This document shows positions 1-9,894 of a DNA stretch of 64,000 nt, one piece after another. Each line of letters opens with the position of its first letter. Within the stretch, counting starts at the first letter, position 1. The position numbers were made by a program, and so were the translations under genes. The notes below the pieces were generated by a model. The model was not told the DNA's origin, ran no database searches, and saw only the letters and a program-made list of their open reading frames with translations. The DNA comes from JBMYYR01 sp965243605 (GTDB lineage Bacteria > Bacteroidota > Bacteroidia > Flavobacteriales > CAJXXR01), in contig CBDEVQ010000025.1 of assembly GCA_965243605.1 (NCBI GenBank), positions 1 to 64,000 of the forward strand, written 5' to 3'.

Positions 1-8
1 AATTTAAC

Positions 9-563
9 TTATTTAGAGACTTTCTCTATTGGAATATCCTTAAATGTTCCATTTGTAATGGTAGAGATAGACTGATCAAAAATAGATTTAACTGTACCAC
101 TAAATACTCCACTAACTTTATTATCATTCACTTTAGTAACCTTTACTTTAAAGGTTTCAAACTGGTAATAATGGGATTGTATTTCGCTTGTGAAATAATG
201 AAACGCATAACTTCCGTATACATATAAATTGTTGGTTGTGTTCGCGACCTCATTTTCCGATAATATTTCAATTCCAACTAAATCTTTAGGAGATGCTATA
301 TTCTTAATGTCAAAATAAAGCTCATAGGAATTATCCCCACTCTTTAAATTTTTGCCGTAAAGATCTTCACCAGCAATAAACAAAGAATTTTGCTTTATAT
401 TCTGTTCACAAAAAACAAACTCATTGGTTTTACATTTTACAGAAGTTCCATCAACATTAAAATTCATGGTTGGAGTCGCCGAATCGTCTTCAACACAAGA
501 AAAAAGAGAAAGGAGAAGAGAGATAACAATAATATGGGCGTTGAGAAATTTAGAAAATTGCAT
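9..563 (-). CDS. Lipoprotein of unknown function (paralogue of the 3756-4328 gene)
   Basis: I do not recognise a named family. From the internal ATG at 563 the product is 184 residues and begins with a classic lipoprotein signal: a short polar start, a hydrophobic stretch and the lipobox LFSC with Cys23. The frame is open further upstream to 704, but those residues are not signal-like, so 563 is the better start. The mature part is probably beta-rich and periplasmic or surface exposed. Its C-terminus contains VSGVFSGTV followed by a TNGTFKDI segment. The same arrangement (VSGTFSGTV ... TNGKVIDV) ends the lipoprotein at 3756-4328, which also has its lipobox Cys at residue 23, so the two are paralogues. 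It is transcribed divergently from the marR-like gene, about 250 bp away. Confidence 0.7.
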   Translation of the reverse strand: MQFSKFLNAHIIVISLLLSLFSCVEDDSATPTMNFNVDGTSVKCKTNEFVFCEQNIKQNSLFIAGEDLYGKNLKSGDNSYELYFDIKNIASPKDLVGIEILSENEVANTTNNLYVYGSYAFHYFTSEIQSHYYQFETFKVKVTKVNDNKVSGVFSGTVKSIFDQSISTITNGTFKDIPIEKVSK

Positions 564-762
564 CAAATTTGAATTAGTTATTATATTAAAGTGTAAAGTT
601 ATAAAATACACGTTGAGTTCAACTGTTTTAAGGATAATAGATTTTAAGAAAGATGTATTACAGTATGTGTTACGTATATAGTGTATTATGGATGAGTTTA
701 ACACGTAGATAAATAGATTTATAGATTGTTAAATTAATCTTTTTGTATTCATTTGAATTTAC

Positions 763-811
763 ACGTAACCAGTTACGTATAATTTACTTATATTTACGTA
801 ACCAGTTACCT
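763..811 (+). promoter_or_regulatory. Pair of palindromic operators upstream of the marR-like gene
   Basis: Two near-identical inverted repeats of the form ACGTAAC-CA-GTTACGT lie at 763-778 and 796-811 (the second ends GTTACCT). They are 33 bp apart centre to centre, about three helical turns, and the second ends only 4 bp before the marR-like start codon at 816. Such paired dyads in front of a MarR gene are the usual sites of autorepression. That MarR binds here is inferred from position and symmetry. Confidence 0.65.
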
Positions 812-815
812 AAAT

Positions 816-1290
816 ATGAAAGAAGATTTTTTAAAAGAGCTATGTTATGTTGGATTTACAGCACGAATGAAACGCATAAGCGATAGTTTAATGTATGATG
901 CAAGAAAGATATACGACGATTTAGATCTTGGAATAGAACCCAATTGGCATCTGATATTTTTATTATTAAAAAAGGAAAAGCAACTTACGGTAACAGAAAT
1001 TTCACAAAAACTAGGATTTTCTCACCCTGCAATTATTAAAATTATTAAAAAAATGAAAGAGAAAGGGTTTGTTGAAAGCTTAACAGATCCCCATGATTCT
1101 AGGAAACAACGTTTACAATTGTCAGAAAAAAGTATAAAATTACTGCCAACTTTTGAAACCGAATGGCAAAAAAATAGAGCTGATAATTGAGGGTATTGTA
1201 GATCTTGATTTTTTGCAAAAACTGGCTAAGGTTGAAGAGGCCTTAAACACAAAAAGCTTATTTGAAGGATATAAAGAAAATAAAGGATGA
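816..1290 (+). pseudogene. MarR-family transcriptional regulator, frameshifted near the C-terminus
   Basis: The first 118 or so residues form a winged-helix MarR-type DNA-binding protein, with the helix-turn-helix around VTEISQKLGFSHPAIIKIIK and a wing with DPHDSRKQR. The uninterrupted frame stops at 1190 after 124 residues. Removing one A from the seven-A run at 1168-1174 restores a 157-residue protein. It continues with a helical tail (VEEALNTKSLFEGYKENKG) and ends at the TGA at 1288-1290, overlapping the ATG of the next gene at 1287. That ATGA coupling strongly suggests the longer frame is ancestral. The cause may be a sequencing homopolymer error or real decay. The truncated form loses part of the dimerisation helix. 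It is probably the local regulator of the decarboxylase-GNAT-SRPBCC operon, acting at the dyads at 763-811. Confidence 0.75.
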
Positions 1291-2742
1291 AGGATACTTT
1301 AGATTTTAGTCAAGATACGTTTAAGAACTTACTGGATAAAAGTTCGGAGTTGGTACTTAATACATTTAAAGACGTTAATGCCATACCAGGGTATAGACCA
1401 CATGATCAAAATGAAATTGAAGGATGGTTTAATGAGGCTTTGCCGGAGGAAGGTATGTCTCCAGAAGCGTTGTTAAATTTTACGCAAGAGAAAATATTAA
1501 ATACAGCAACTGGAAATCAGGGCCCTCATATGTATGGGTATGTGGTGTCTGGAGGGAATCAGATGGGAATAATTGCCGATACCTTAGCTTCAACCATTAA
1601 CCAAAATGTGGCGAAATGGCATTTAGCTCCTGCCATTACAGAAATTGACAAAAGAGTTATTCAATGGGCTTCAGATATTATTGGATTTGGTCATGAAGTT
1701 GCTGGATTTATTGGCTCTAGTGGTTCGGCTGCCAACTTAGATGGATTAACCGTAGCTAGAAATATATTCTTTAAAAAGGCCAATATTAAAGAGAACGGAC
1801 TTTTTGGAATGAAGCCTATGACAGTTTATTGTTCAGATGAGACCCATAACAGTATAGACAAAAGCATGGAATTGCTCGGTTTGGGATTAAATCAGCTCAG
1901 ACGCATTAAAACCAAAGCTGATTTTACCTTAGATTTAGATGCTTTAGAAATGCAAATAAAATTGGATTTAAATCATGGTTTTCAACCGTTTTGCATTGTG
2001 GGAAATGCGGGTACGGTGAATACTGGAGCTATTGATGATTTAGAAGGGCTGTCTAAGTTAGCTACAACCTATAATTTATGGTTTCATATTGATGGAGCCT
2101 ATGGGGGATTGGCAGCCTCATTAACAAGTAAAAAAGACTTATATAAAGGTATTGATTTAGCAGATTCTGTGGCTTTAGATTTTCATAAATGGTTATACCA
2201 ACCATTTGAAGTAGGGTGTTTGTTGGTAAAAGATTGGTCAACTCTAAATCAATCTTATTATAAAGAGGCGACCTATCTGGATAAGTCTTTGGAAATAGGA
2301 AATGGTCGATTGGAATTTAATGAACATCATTTTTTACTGTCAAGAAACGCAAAATCACTTAAAGTTTGGATGAGTATAAAAGCGTTTGGAATGAACCGTA
2401 TAAAAATCTATGATTCAAAAGGATATAGATTTGGCAAGGTATCTAACCAACCAAATTACAAATGCAAACGATTTCGAATTGATTGCAGATTCCGAACTAG
2501 CCATTAGTTGTTTTCATTATACCAATGGTATAACAGACAAAAACGAAATTATTGAGTTAAACAGTAAACTAATACCAGCCTTAGAAAAGGATGGCCGTGT
2601 GTTCTTAACAGGAACAAAACTTAAGGGTGAATTTGTTTTAAGAGCGTGTTTAATAAATCACCGAAAAACAAAAGAAACAACAGATTATCTGTTAGAGGTT
2701 ATTAGAGAAGTTGGCTTACAATTAATAAACGAATGCAAATAA
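1287..2742 (+). pseudogene. PLP-dependent group II (aromatic/glutamate-type) decarboxylase, frameshifted
   Basis: This is a pyridoxal-phosphate group II decarboxylase of the aromatic amino acid / glutamate decarboxylase type. Visible signatures are the GFIGSSGSAANLDGL region, the HIDGAYGG motif with the PLP-ring Asp, and FHKWLYQPFEVG carrying the Schiff-base lysine. The reading frame from 1287 breaks after FGMNRI and ends at 2507. The remaining C-terminal domain is in another frame ending at 2742. Deleting one A from the five-A run at 2402-2406 joins them into one 484-residue protein, a normal family length. The substrate cannot be read from sequence. It is translationally coupled to the upstream marR-like gene and overlaps the downstream GNAT gene by 10 bp. 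As written, the protein would lack its small C-terminal domain and probably be inactive. Confidence 0.8.
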
Positions 2743-3218
2743 GGCAAGCAATATCTGAAGATTACGATCAAGTTTGGGATATTTTCCATACCGTTATTCA
2801 AACTGGAGACACATATGTATTTCATCCAGAAACTCAAAAGGAAGAACTCCAAAAATATTGGTTTGCATCTTATATGGATACCTATGTTTACGAAGTTGAG
2901 GGACGTATTTTGGGAACGTATATTTTAAAACCAAATCAAATTGATGCTGGTAATCATATTGCAAATGCAAGTTATATGGTTCATCCTAATGATCAAGGAA
3001 ATGGTATAGGAAAAAAGCTATGCAATCATTCAATACAAAAAGCAAAAGAAAACGGTTACCTTGCTCTTCAGTTTAATTTAGTGGTAAGTACCAATATACT
3101 AGCTGTTAAACTTTGGCAATCGTTTGGCTTTAAGATTATTGGAACCATACCAAATGGGTTTAATCATAAAACTCATGGATTGGTAGATGCCTATATTATG
3201 TATTTGAAATTAAAATAG
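2733..3218 (+). CDS. GNAT-family N-acetyltransferase
   Basis: This 161-residue protein has the whole GNAT fold. The acetyl-CoA-binding motif A is visible as VHPNDQGNGIGKKL, preceded by beta strands with ASYMV and followed by the C-terminal SFGFKIIGTIPNGF segment found in acetyltransferases acting on small amines or antibiotics. It transfers an acetyl group from acetyl-CoA to an unidentified amine. The ATG at 2733 overlaps the end of the decarboxylase frame, so the genes are translationally coupled. A decarboxylase product (an amine) followed by an amine acetyltransferase would make biochemical sense, but that is inference. Confidence 0.85.
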   Translation: MQIRQAISEDYDQVWDIFHTVIQTGDTYVFHPETQKEELQKYWFASYMDTYVYEVEGRILGTYILKPNQIDAGNHIANASYMVHPNDQGNGIGKKLCNHSIQKAKENGYLALQFNLVVSTNILAVKLWQSFGFKIIGTIPNGFNHKTHGLVDAYIMYLKLK

Positions 3219-3225
3219 TCGAGTC

Positions 3226-3654
3226 ATGTTAAATGTAGATGTAAACGGTAAAGTATTTAAGCCCATTGAAACGGTTTTTCAGGCCATCGTAAATCCAGAT
3301 ATACTATCAAAATATTTTATCTCTAGGTACAAAGGGGAGTTAAAGGTTGGCGAAATTATGATTTGGTATTTTGATGATTATGGTGTTGAACTCAATGCCG
3401 AAATTATGGTAGTTGAAGAAAATAAAAGGATTGATTTTTGTTGGGAAGCTAGCGGAAATAAGAAAGATGTCCAAATAACATTATCAGTGTTCGATAATCA
3501 AACTACAGAAATTCAAATTACAGAGCAACCATTCGAGAATCATATAGATGATATTAAAAGGGTTATTCAACAAACCCAAGGATGGACAGATTTTATATGC
3601 TGTTTAAAAGCGTATTTATATACAGGGGTTAATTTAAGGAACCCAAATCTGTGA
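3226..3654 (+). CDS. SRPBCC-superfamily protein (AHSA1/START-like)
   Basis: A 142-residue single-domain protein of the SRPBCC helix-grip superfamily. It has the typical opening (a strand, then FKPIETVFQAIVNPDILSKY), a central ELKVGEIMIWYF hairpin and a long amphipathic C-terminal helix with QGWTDFICCLKAYL, as in AHSA1-like proteins. Such proteins bind small hydrophobic ligands; the ligand is unknown here. It begins 7 bp after the GNAT gene and is the last gene of the marR-decarboxylase-GNAT operon, ending just before the terminator at 3692-3731. Confidence 0.8.
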   Translation: MLNVDVNGKVFKPIETVFQAIVNPDILSKYFISRYKGELKVGEIMIWYFDDYGVELNAEIMVVEENKRIDFCWEASGNKKDVQITLSVFDNQTTEIQITEQPFENHIDDIKRVIQQTQGWTDFICCLKAYLYTGVNLRNPNL

Positions 3655-3691
3655 TGGTTTTAAGCAACGTTCTTATCAAATGAGACAAAAC

Positions 3692-3731
3692 AAGAAAGGG
3701 TATTAAATTTTTAAATTTAATACCCTTTCTT
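3692..3731. terminator. Bidirectional intrinsic terminator
   Basis: A perfect 19-bp inverted repeat (AAGAAAGGGTATTAAATTT and its complement) with a 2-nt centre, flanked by A and T tracts. It sits between the convergent SRPBCC gene and the minus-strand lipoprotein, so it can end both transcripts. Confidence 0.9.
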
Positions 3732-3755
3732 TATTATATAGTTAATGGCTTAATG

Positions 3756-4328
3756 TTATTCCGAAGCGTAATCAACATCAATAACTTTACCATTTGTAAC
3801 CTGGTGCGTTCCACCACTCCAAACGTCTTCAACTGTACCACTAAATGTACCAGAAACTTTACTGTTAGATACACTCGTAATATTGAAGTTTATACTTGTG
3901 AATTCATACATATCACTAGCTGGTGTAGATATTGCAATTGTCAAATACATATCTACACTTGGGTCAACTACATCATCTTCTAATGGAATATTAGCTCCAA
4001 CAATAGCGTTAATATCAGTAACGTTATGTAGAAGAAAGTCTATTCTATACGTAAAATCTATATTTGGATTATTAGGATCAATATTATCAATTTCATAATC
4101 TGCTCCTGTTATCCAAAAGGAAGGATGTGTTGTAAATAACCCAGCAGTTGCATTTAGTAATCCCTCACAATGTATATGATTTCCTTGGAAGTCGTATAAG
4201 ATTTGTCCACCAAGGGCACCTGGAGCAGTTACTGATGGTGGCGGATCAAAATCTGGTGCACAAGATGCAATTGATAAAATAGAAAGGATTAGTATCCATG
4301 ATTGGAAAAAACGAAATTGTTTTAACAT
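3756..4328 (-). CDS. Lipoprotein of unknown function (paralogue of the 9-563 gene)
   Basis: A 190-residue lipoprotein with a signal peptide and the lipobox IASC at Cys23, followed by a proline-rich linker (DFDPPPSVTAPG). The rest looks beta-rich, and no named domain is recognisable. The C-terminal motif VSGTFSGTV followed by a TNGKVIDVDY segment matches the lipoprotein at 9-563. Together with the identical lipobox position this indicates a duplicated family on both sides of the MarR operon. It is probably anchored in the outer membrane or periplasm. Its transcript ends at the shared terminator at 3692-3731. Confidence 0.75.
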   Translation of the reverse strand: MLKQFRFFQSWILILSILSIASCAPDFDPPPSVTAPGALGGQILYDFQGNHIHCEGLLNATAGLFTTHPSFWITGADYEIDNIDPNNPNIDFTYRIDFLLHNVTDINAIVGANIPLEDDVVDPSVDMYLTIAISTPASDMYEFTSINFNITSVSNSKVSGTFSGTVEDVWSGGTHQVTNGKVIDVDYASE

Positions 4329-4523
4329 TATATATTGATTTTAGTTGAATTACGTATTGAAATTGGTATTACATTAACTCTTTAATAAAAATTTACCAAT
4401 GCGAAAATAGTAAAAATTAAGTTACTCAACAAATACACCGTAATTCAGGAAGGATTTTTAATTTAAACATGGAGTAGATGAAATATTTATTTTACATTGG
4501 ATTCGATTTTAAATAATGGGATA

Positions 4524-6621
4524 ATGTTTAAGATAGGAATACTTGGGATCTTATTAAGCCTCATAGCTTGTAATTCTTCACAACCACAACCTTCTAGCCA
4601 GTCAGGGCATGCTTATACCAATGCACTTATTAACGAAACAAGTCCGTACTTATTACAACATGCTCATAATCCAGTTAATTGGTACCCTTGGGGTAAAGAA
4701 GCCTTAGAAAAAGCAAAGAATGAAAATAAATTAATCCTAATAAGTATAGGATATTCAGCTTGCCATTGGTGCCATGTTATGGAACATGAAAGTTTTGAAG
4801 ATACCACAGTGGCTAATTACATGAATGCCAACTTTGTTTGTATTAAAATAGATAGAGAGGAACGCCCAGATATTGATCATATATATATGGATGCCATTCA
4901 TTTATTATCTGGTAGAGGTGGTTGGCCACTCAATTGCATAGCCTTACCTAATGGGAAACCTTTTTATGGTGGGACGTATTACCCTAAAGATAAAATGGTT
5001 GGAGGTTTTACAAAACATTCAAGACTTTAGAAGGCAATACCCGAACAAAGTTAAAGAACAAGCTGACTTATTAACACAAGGTATTATTAACAATGAGCAT
5101 GAATTCATTAAAGAAGAACAACGCCCAATACTAATAACTGATGTTACCAAAAGTGTTGATTTGTGGAAAACACAAATGGATTTTAAAAAAGGAGGATTAA
5201 ATAGAGCACCCAAATTCCCTATTCCGACAGGTTATCAATTTTTACTTCAGTATTATAATGCAACAAAAGATATAGATGCGCTAAAGGCCGTTGAAATTAC
5301 CTTGAAACAAATGGCCAAAGGAGGTATTTATGATCAAATAGGAGGTGGGTTTTCTAGATATTCAACAGATGTAGATTGGAAAGTTCCACATTTTGAAAAA
5401 ATGCTATATGATAATGCTCAATTGTTAAGTCTTTATGCAGATGCTTATCGATTAACCAAAAATCCACTTTATAAAACTATAATAGAAGAAACTACTCAAT
5501 TTATAGAACGTGAGTTACGTAGTGACTCTGGTGGGGTTTATTCAAGTTTGGATGCTGATAGTGAAGGGGTAGAAGGTAAATTTTATGTTTGGACAAAAGA
5601 AGAGCTTAAAGCCATTTTAAATAAACATTCTGAAGCTATCCAAGCTTATTATTCCGTGAAAACTTCTGGAAATTGGGAACATGGAAATAATATTCTTCAT
5701 ATTAAAAAATCTAAAGCATTTATCATCAAAAAATATAATCTAACGGAAATTCAATTTAATCAGGCTTTGGATGATGCAAAAAAAGACTTACTAAAGGCTA
5801 GAGCCAAACGTGTGAGACCAGGCTTAGACGATAAAATTTTAACCGCCTGGAATGGATTATTAATAAAAGGATATTCAGATTCATATAAAGCCACTGGTGA
5901 TGATATTTATTTGAAATTGGCTTTAAAAACCGCAACATTTATTAAAGAAAATCTATTAAAATCAGATTATAGGTTAGATCGGAATTTTAAGAATGGAACA
6001 TCTACAATTAATGGTTTTTTGGATGACTATGCATTTGTAATAAGTGGATTTATAGCCTTGTATCAAACAACATTAGATGAAGATTGGCTTATGGAAGCTA
6101 AAGCTATTGCAGTTTATGTAGATGCACATTTTAATGATATTAATTCACCTTATTATTACTATACCTCTCATATAGATCCTAAATTAATTGCCCGAAAAAA
6201 GGTTATTGCAGATAATGTTATTCCATCCGGGAATTCAGAAATGGCTAAGAATAATTATATTTTAGGCCATTATTTTTACAATGAGAAACAAATAGAACAC
6301 GCCCAACAAATGGCTTTAGGAGTAAAAGAAAAAAGTATGAAAGGTGGGGCTTATTACGGAAATTGGAATCAGTTATTTGTTTGGATGGTTAATAAACCAT
6401 ATGAGGTGGCTATTGTTGGTAAAGACGCTAAACACTATGTAAAAGAATGGAATGCCCATTATTTACCTCAGGCTTTTGTATTAGGAAGTATGCAAGAGGG
6501 AACGCTAGAATTGCTAGAACATAAATTGGTTAGTGGACAAACAACAATTTATGTATGTAAAAATAAATCGTGTAAATCTCCTGTAACACGTGTTAAGGAT
6601 GCTGTGAGCCTAATAAAATAA
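4524..6621 (+). pseudogene. DUF255 / YyaL-type thioredoxin-like lipoprotein, frameshifted
   Basis: This is a DUF255 protein (YyaL/SPATA20 family): an N-terminal thioredoxin-like domain joined to an (alpha/alpha)6 glycosidase-like domain. The start at 4524 gives a lipoprotein signal with lipobox LIAC (Cys16). Family hallmarks follow: SPYLLQHAHNPVNWYPW, the CHWCHVM motif with Cys80 and Cys83, REERPDID, and later PHFEKMLYDNAQL. The first frame stops at 5030 just after GGTYYPKDK and the rest is in the next frame. Deleting one A from 4992-4995 gives an intact 698-residue protein (…YYPKDKWLEVLQ), the normal family size. Biochemical function is poorly defined in the family, although a redox role is suggested by the CxxC. 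It appears to be a monocistronic gene. Confidence 0.8.
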
Positions 6622-6754
6622 GGGTTTTTATAAAGATCCGTTTAAATAGTTTATTATTTACGGGAATTAAGATTTGAAATAATTAAAATCCATGTTAACT
6701 TTGACCTTGATAAGAGAGATTTAAAATTGATTAATATAATATTAAAGGTTTCGG

Positions 6755-9010
6755 ATGTTTAGGATATTCTATATATGTGTACTTACACTATCATCAATGG
6801 TAATATTTAGTTGTGGAAATACCACTCAAACTGAATCGCAAAAACCCATTGATAAAAAAGTAAAAAGTGATCGTGCATTAAAGGTTCGTACCGAAAAAAA
6901 AGCCATACAACAAAGAGCAATAACCGCTTTAAATACGATAGAGTCATCCGCATTGCCTTTTGTGTCGGAATTCAATCTGGATAAAAGCGATTCCGTTATT
7001 GCTCAATATTTGAATAATAAAGGGAAGTCTACAGCTTTAGATTCGGTATTTATGATTGATGATTTTGAGGGGCATTGGCCTAAGAATTCTGAGCTGAAAC
7101 GAACGTATTTATATGCTTGCAAATTTATTACGCGCCTAGAATATCCAAACAATAATATAGATTTATTACTCTATGCTGTGCAAGGTGAAATTAAAGATTA
7201 TAAAACGTATACAATGGTCTATTTAGTAGCGGTTAACCATTTGACATTTGAATTAATAAGTAATGCACATATTGGGTATTGTTATTTAAAGAAAGATAGA
7301 AAACAGCTAAGAGAAGATTATTATTCTAAAGGTAAAATTGAAATTGATGAAGCATTGAATATTCAGGCGTGGATAAAAACAAAAATAGATGGTGAAAGAA
7401 CATTATACAATTCTAAAAACGGTTATGTTTCTGATAACGGGGACGTTAATTCTTCAAAATACAGAACAATATTATCACGACTATGACAATGCGTTTAATT
7501 TGTATCGATATTCTAAGAAAAACAATTATACCCATTATCAAATACCAGAATACCGTAAAATAGCATTAAGAACGTTGAATCCTTCTTATGATGAATTTTC
7601 GTTACAATTTGAACATTTAATTTTACAAACGTATGATACCACACTTCAAAAACTATTTTCCTTTAGAAGTTAAAGACACCATTTTAGAAGTTTATGATCA
7701 TTTAGGTAGAAAGTGGTTGGATGTTTATGAACATGTTGTGGATAGTATTCCGTATTGTGGATTTGGAACCATAGAGAAAAGATACAATGCGAATTATTAC
7801 TATAAACAATATATTTATAAATCATTAGATGATACAGTTGTTGATGTATTTTTAGAGGTTAAATATTCCCATTTAGAGAACCATCAATTGATGTTAAAAA
7901 CCCGTTATGGTCAGCGGAACTCAGATTTAGAAAATTCAGATTGGACCGTCATTGATTTATCTGAGGAAATGGATAAACACTTTGATGAAAAGGTTGAACA
8001 GGAAGAGATAAATGATGAAGAATTTGAGCCTGGATCAAATTACTATTCTTGGATGGATGTATATTATTTCCCAGAATTGTATGACATTAAATTACCTTAT
8101 GTTATTACAAAAGAACGACCAAAACTCTCTTTGGCAGAAATGAATCAAAACGTCATAAAAAGCGCAATTATTAATCATAAAACGCAACAGTTTTCAGGTC
8201 AACCAACTTTTAGAATTTGAGCCTTTAGGTTTACCGAATCCATTTACCTTTTTAAGTGGAGATAAGGTAGAAAGTACATGGGTAATTATAGGTATTCCAG
8301 ATGTTAAGATAAACCCGAATTCGTCTATCTGTTTACTTGTAAAAGATACTTTGAAAAACACCTATTTCTTAGTGAAATATAAAGAAGGAAATCGATTTAA
8401 AGGATCCGTTTTGGACGTAAAACAATTGCCCTTTAATCAACCGATTTATAGTTCAGATATTGGTATATATATTGATAATGAATTTTATGAGTCTAATACT
8501 TTTAAGAAAATACGACATTATTGGTTGTTAAATTCGGAATATCTAAAAGAAAAAGAAGTAACCTTAAAAAGTATTGTATATTCTAAAGAGGATAAAGCCA
8601 ATATTATTAAGGTAACGGAGGCGAATAATGGTATAAACTTTAATTCAATTCATGATATTGAGCCCACAATTAATGGGGTTAAAAGAGAGTATACAGACCA
8701 AAACAATCGGGTATGGATTACGATAAAACAATATGAAATTGGTAAATATGGCCAATATATAAAACGATATTACCAAAACACATCGAATACTCCGTCTCAA
8801 CTTTTAGAGGTTAATTATACTTATTTGGAAAATGATCGATTAGAAGTTAAGTTTCATACGGCATCTAATTTATCTAGCCTTGAGGGTAAACCATTTGTTA
8901 CTTGTGTTTTATATCCTGAAGGACATCGAAAACATATTAAATGGAATAATTCGTGGTTTTCCGTTACATCAGAAAAAGCGTTAAAACAAGCAATGAAAAA
9001 AAGACTTTAA
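6755..9010 (+). pseudogene. Large lipoprotein of unknown function with three frameshifts
   Basis: I do not recognise this family. The start at 6755 carries a lipoprotein signal ending in the lipobox IFSC (Cys20). The coding potential then changes frame three times. Deleting one base in each of three runs restores a continuous 750-residue protein: A at 7456-7459, A at 7648-7652, T at 8191-8194. Across the joins the sequence reads naturally, for example NSSNTEQYYHDYDNAFNLY and TTLQNYFPLEVKDTILEVY. The stretch between 8220 and 8350 is also open in the repaired frame (EFEPLGLPNPFTFLSGDKV). The product is rich in Tyr, Asn and Lys with two acidic stretches. No transmembrane segment is visible after the signal. 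Either the gene is decaying or the assembly carries homopolymer errors. Confidence 0.65.
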
Positions 9011-9219
9011 GTCTATTAAGAAGGCTCTAAATGAATATCATGTTAAAATGGACTTTAACAAATGAAGTCCAATAATAAAATAGACAACCTAATGCATTTA
9101 TTACTTATGCCTAGGGAATGAAAATGACTTAACATTTTTTATTCCAATGAAAACTTATCATTTGAGGCAATTATGTGTAGTTTAGTATAAATAATAAATT
9201 AATAATTAAATATAATACA

Positions 9220-9600
9220 ATGCAAAGTATCACAAAAGCAACAATTCTAGTTTTGATTGGAATTTTACAAGTAAATTTAAGTTTTGGAGAAAATCTCAGC
9301 TATTGGAAACAATCAAACAAAACACAAGAACAAGTACAAGAACAACAAGTATCCTTAGATAAACTATTTAAGATAATAATTGAATCAGATGTTATTGCCA
9401 TTCGATCGCTTATTCCGTTTAATAATATAAAAGAGGATATTTATTTAAATGTAATAAATGAAAAGGCTGAAATTATTATCCATCAAAAAATAGAAGAAGG
9501 GGAAGTCCTTCTTAATCTTACAATATTAGATATTGGAACTTATAATATTGAAATATCTCGAGATATGGATAAAATGGTAAAACGTATTGCCATTAAATAG
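9220..9600 (+). CDS. Small secreted protein of unknown function
   Basis: A 126-residue protein with a Sec signal peptide (a hydrophobic stretch ending near NLSFG, without a lipobox Cys). A short Gln-rich segment with repeated EQ follows, then a compact C-terminal part of alternating strands (IYLNVINEKAEIIIHQKI, TYNIEISRDMDK). The latter resembles a small Ig-like beta sandwich of the type found as short exported proteins in Bacteroidota, but I cannot assign a family. It is flanked by AT-rich intergenic DNA and followed by a terminator at 9665-9691, so it is probably a single-gene transcript. Confidence 0.6.
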   Translation: MQSITKATILVLIGILQVNLSFGENLSYWKQSNKTQEQVQEQQVSLDKLFKIIIESDVIAIRSLIPFNNIKEDIYLNVINEKAEIIIHQKIEEGEVLLNLTILDIGTYNIEISRDMDKMVKRIAIK

Positions 9601-9664
9601 TCATGGTTTAAGGATTTGTCAGAAAATGAACTCTTACAAATGATTAAAAATAAATAGAATAAAG

Positions 9665-9691
9665 AGCCCAAGTAATGATTTTACTTGGGTT
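9665..9691 (+). terminator. Intrinsic terminator
   Basis: An 11-bp stem (AGCCCAAGTAA pairing with TTACTTGGGTT, one G-U pair) with a 5-nt loop, followed by TATTTTATTT. It lies 65 bp after the small secreted protein gene. Confidence 0.8.
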
Positions 9692-9894
9692 ATTTTATTT
9701 AGATACATACGAAACAATCACTATTACATCATGTATATAATATCGCTATTAAGAGCCGACTTATATATGTTAACATAGACTTTCATTCTATGATTTATTT
9801 ACTAACTTTAATGCTTAAACACTCAACAAAATCATATACTAGACGATTAGCTAGAATTAATTAGCAATCAATACACTAAAAAAAGAGGAGCCAA

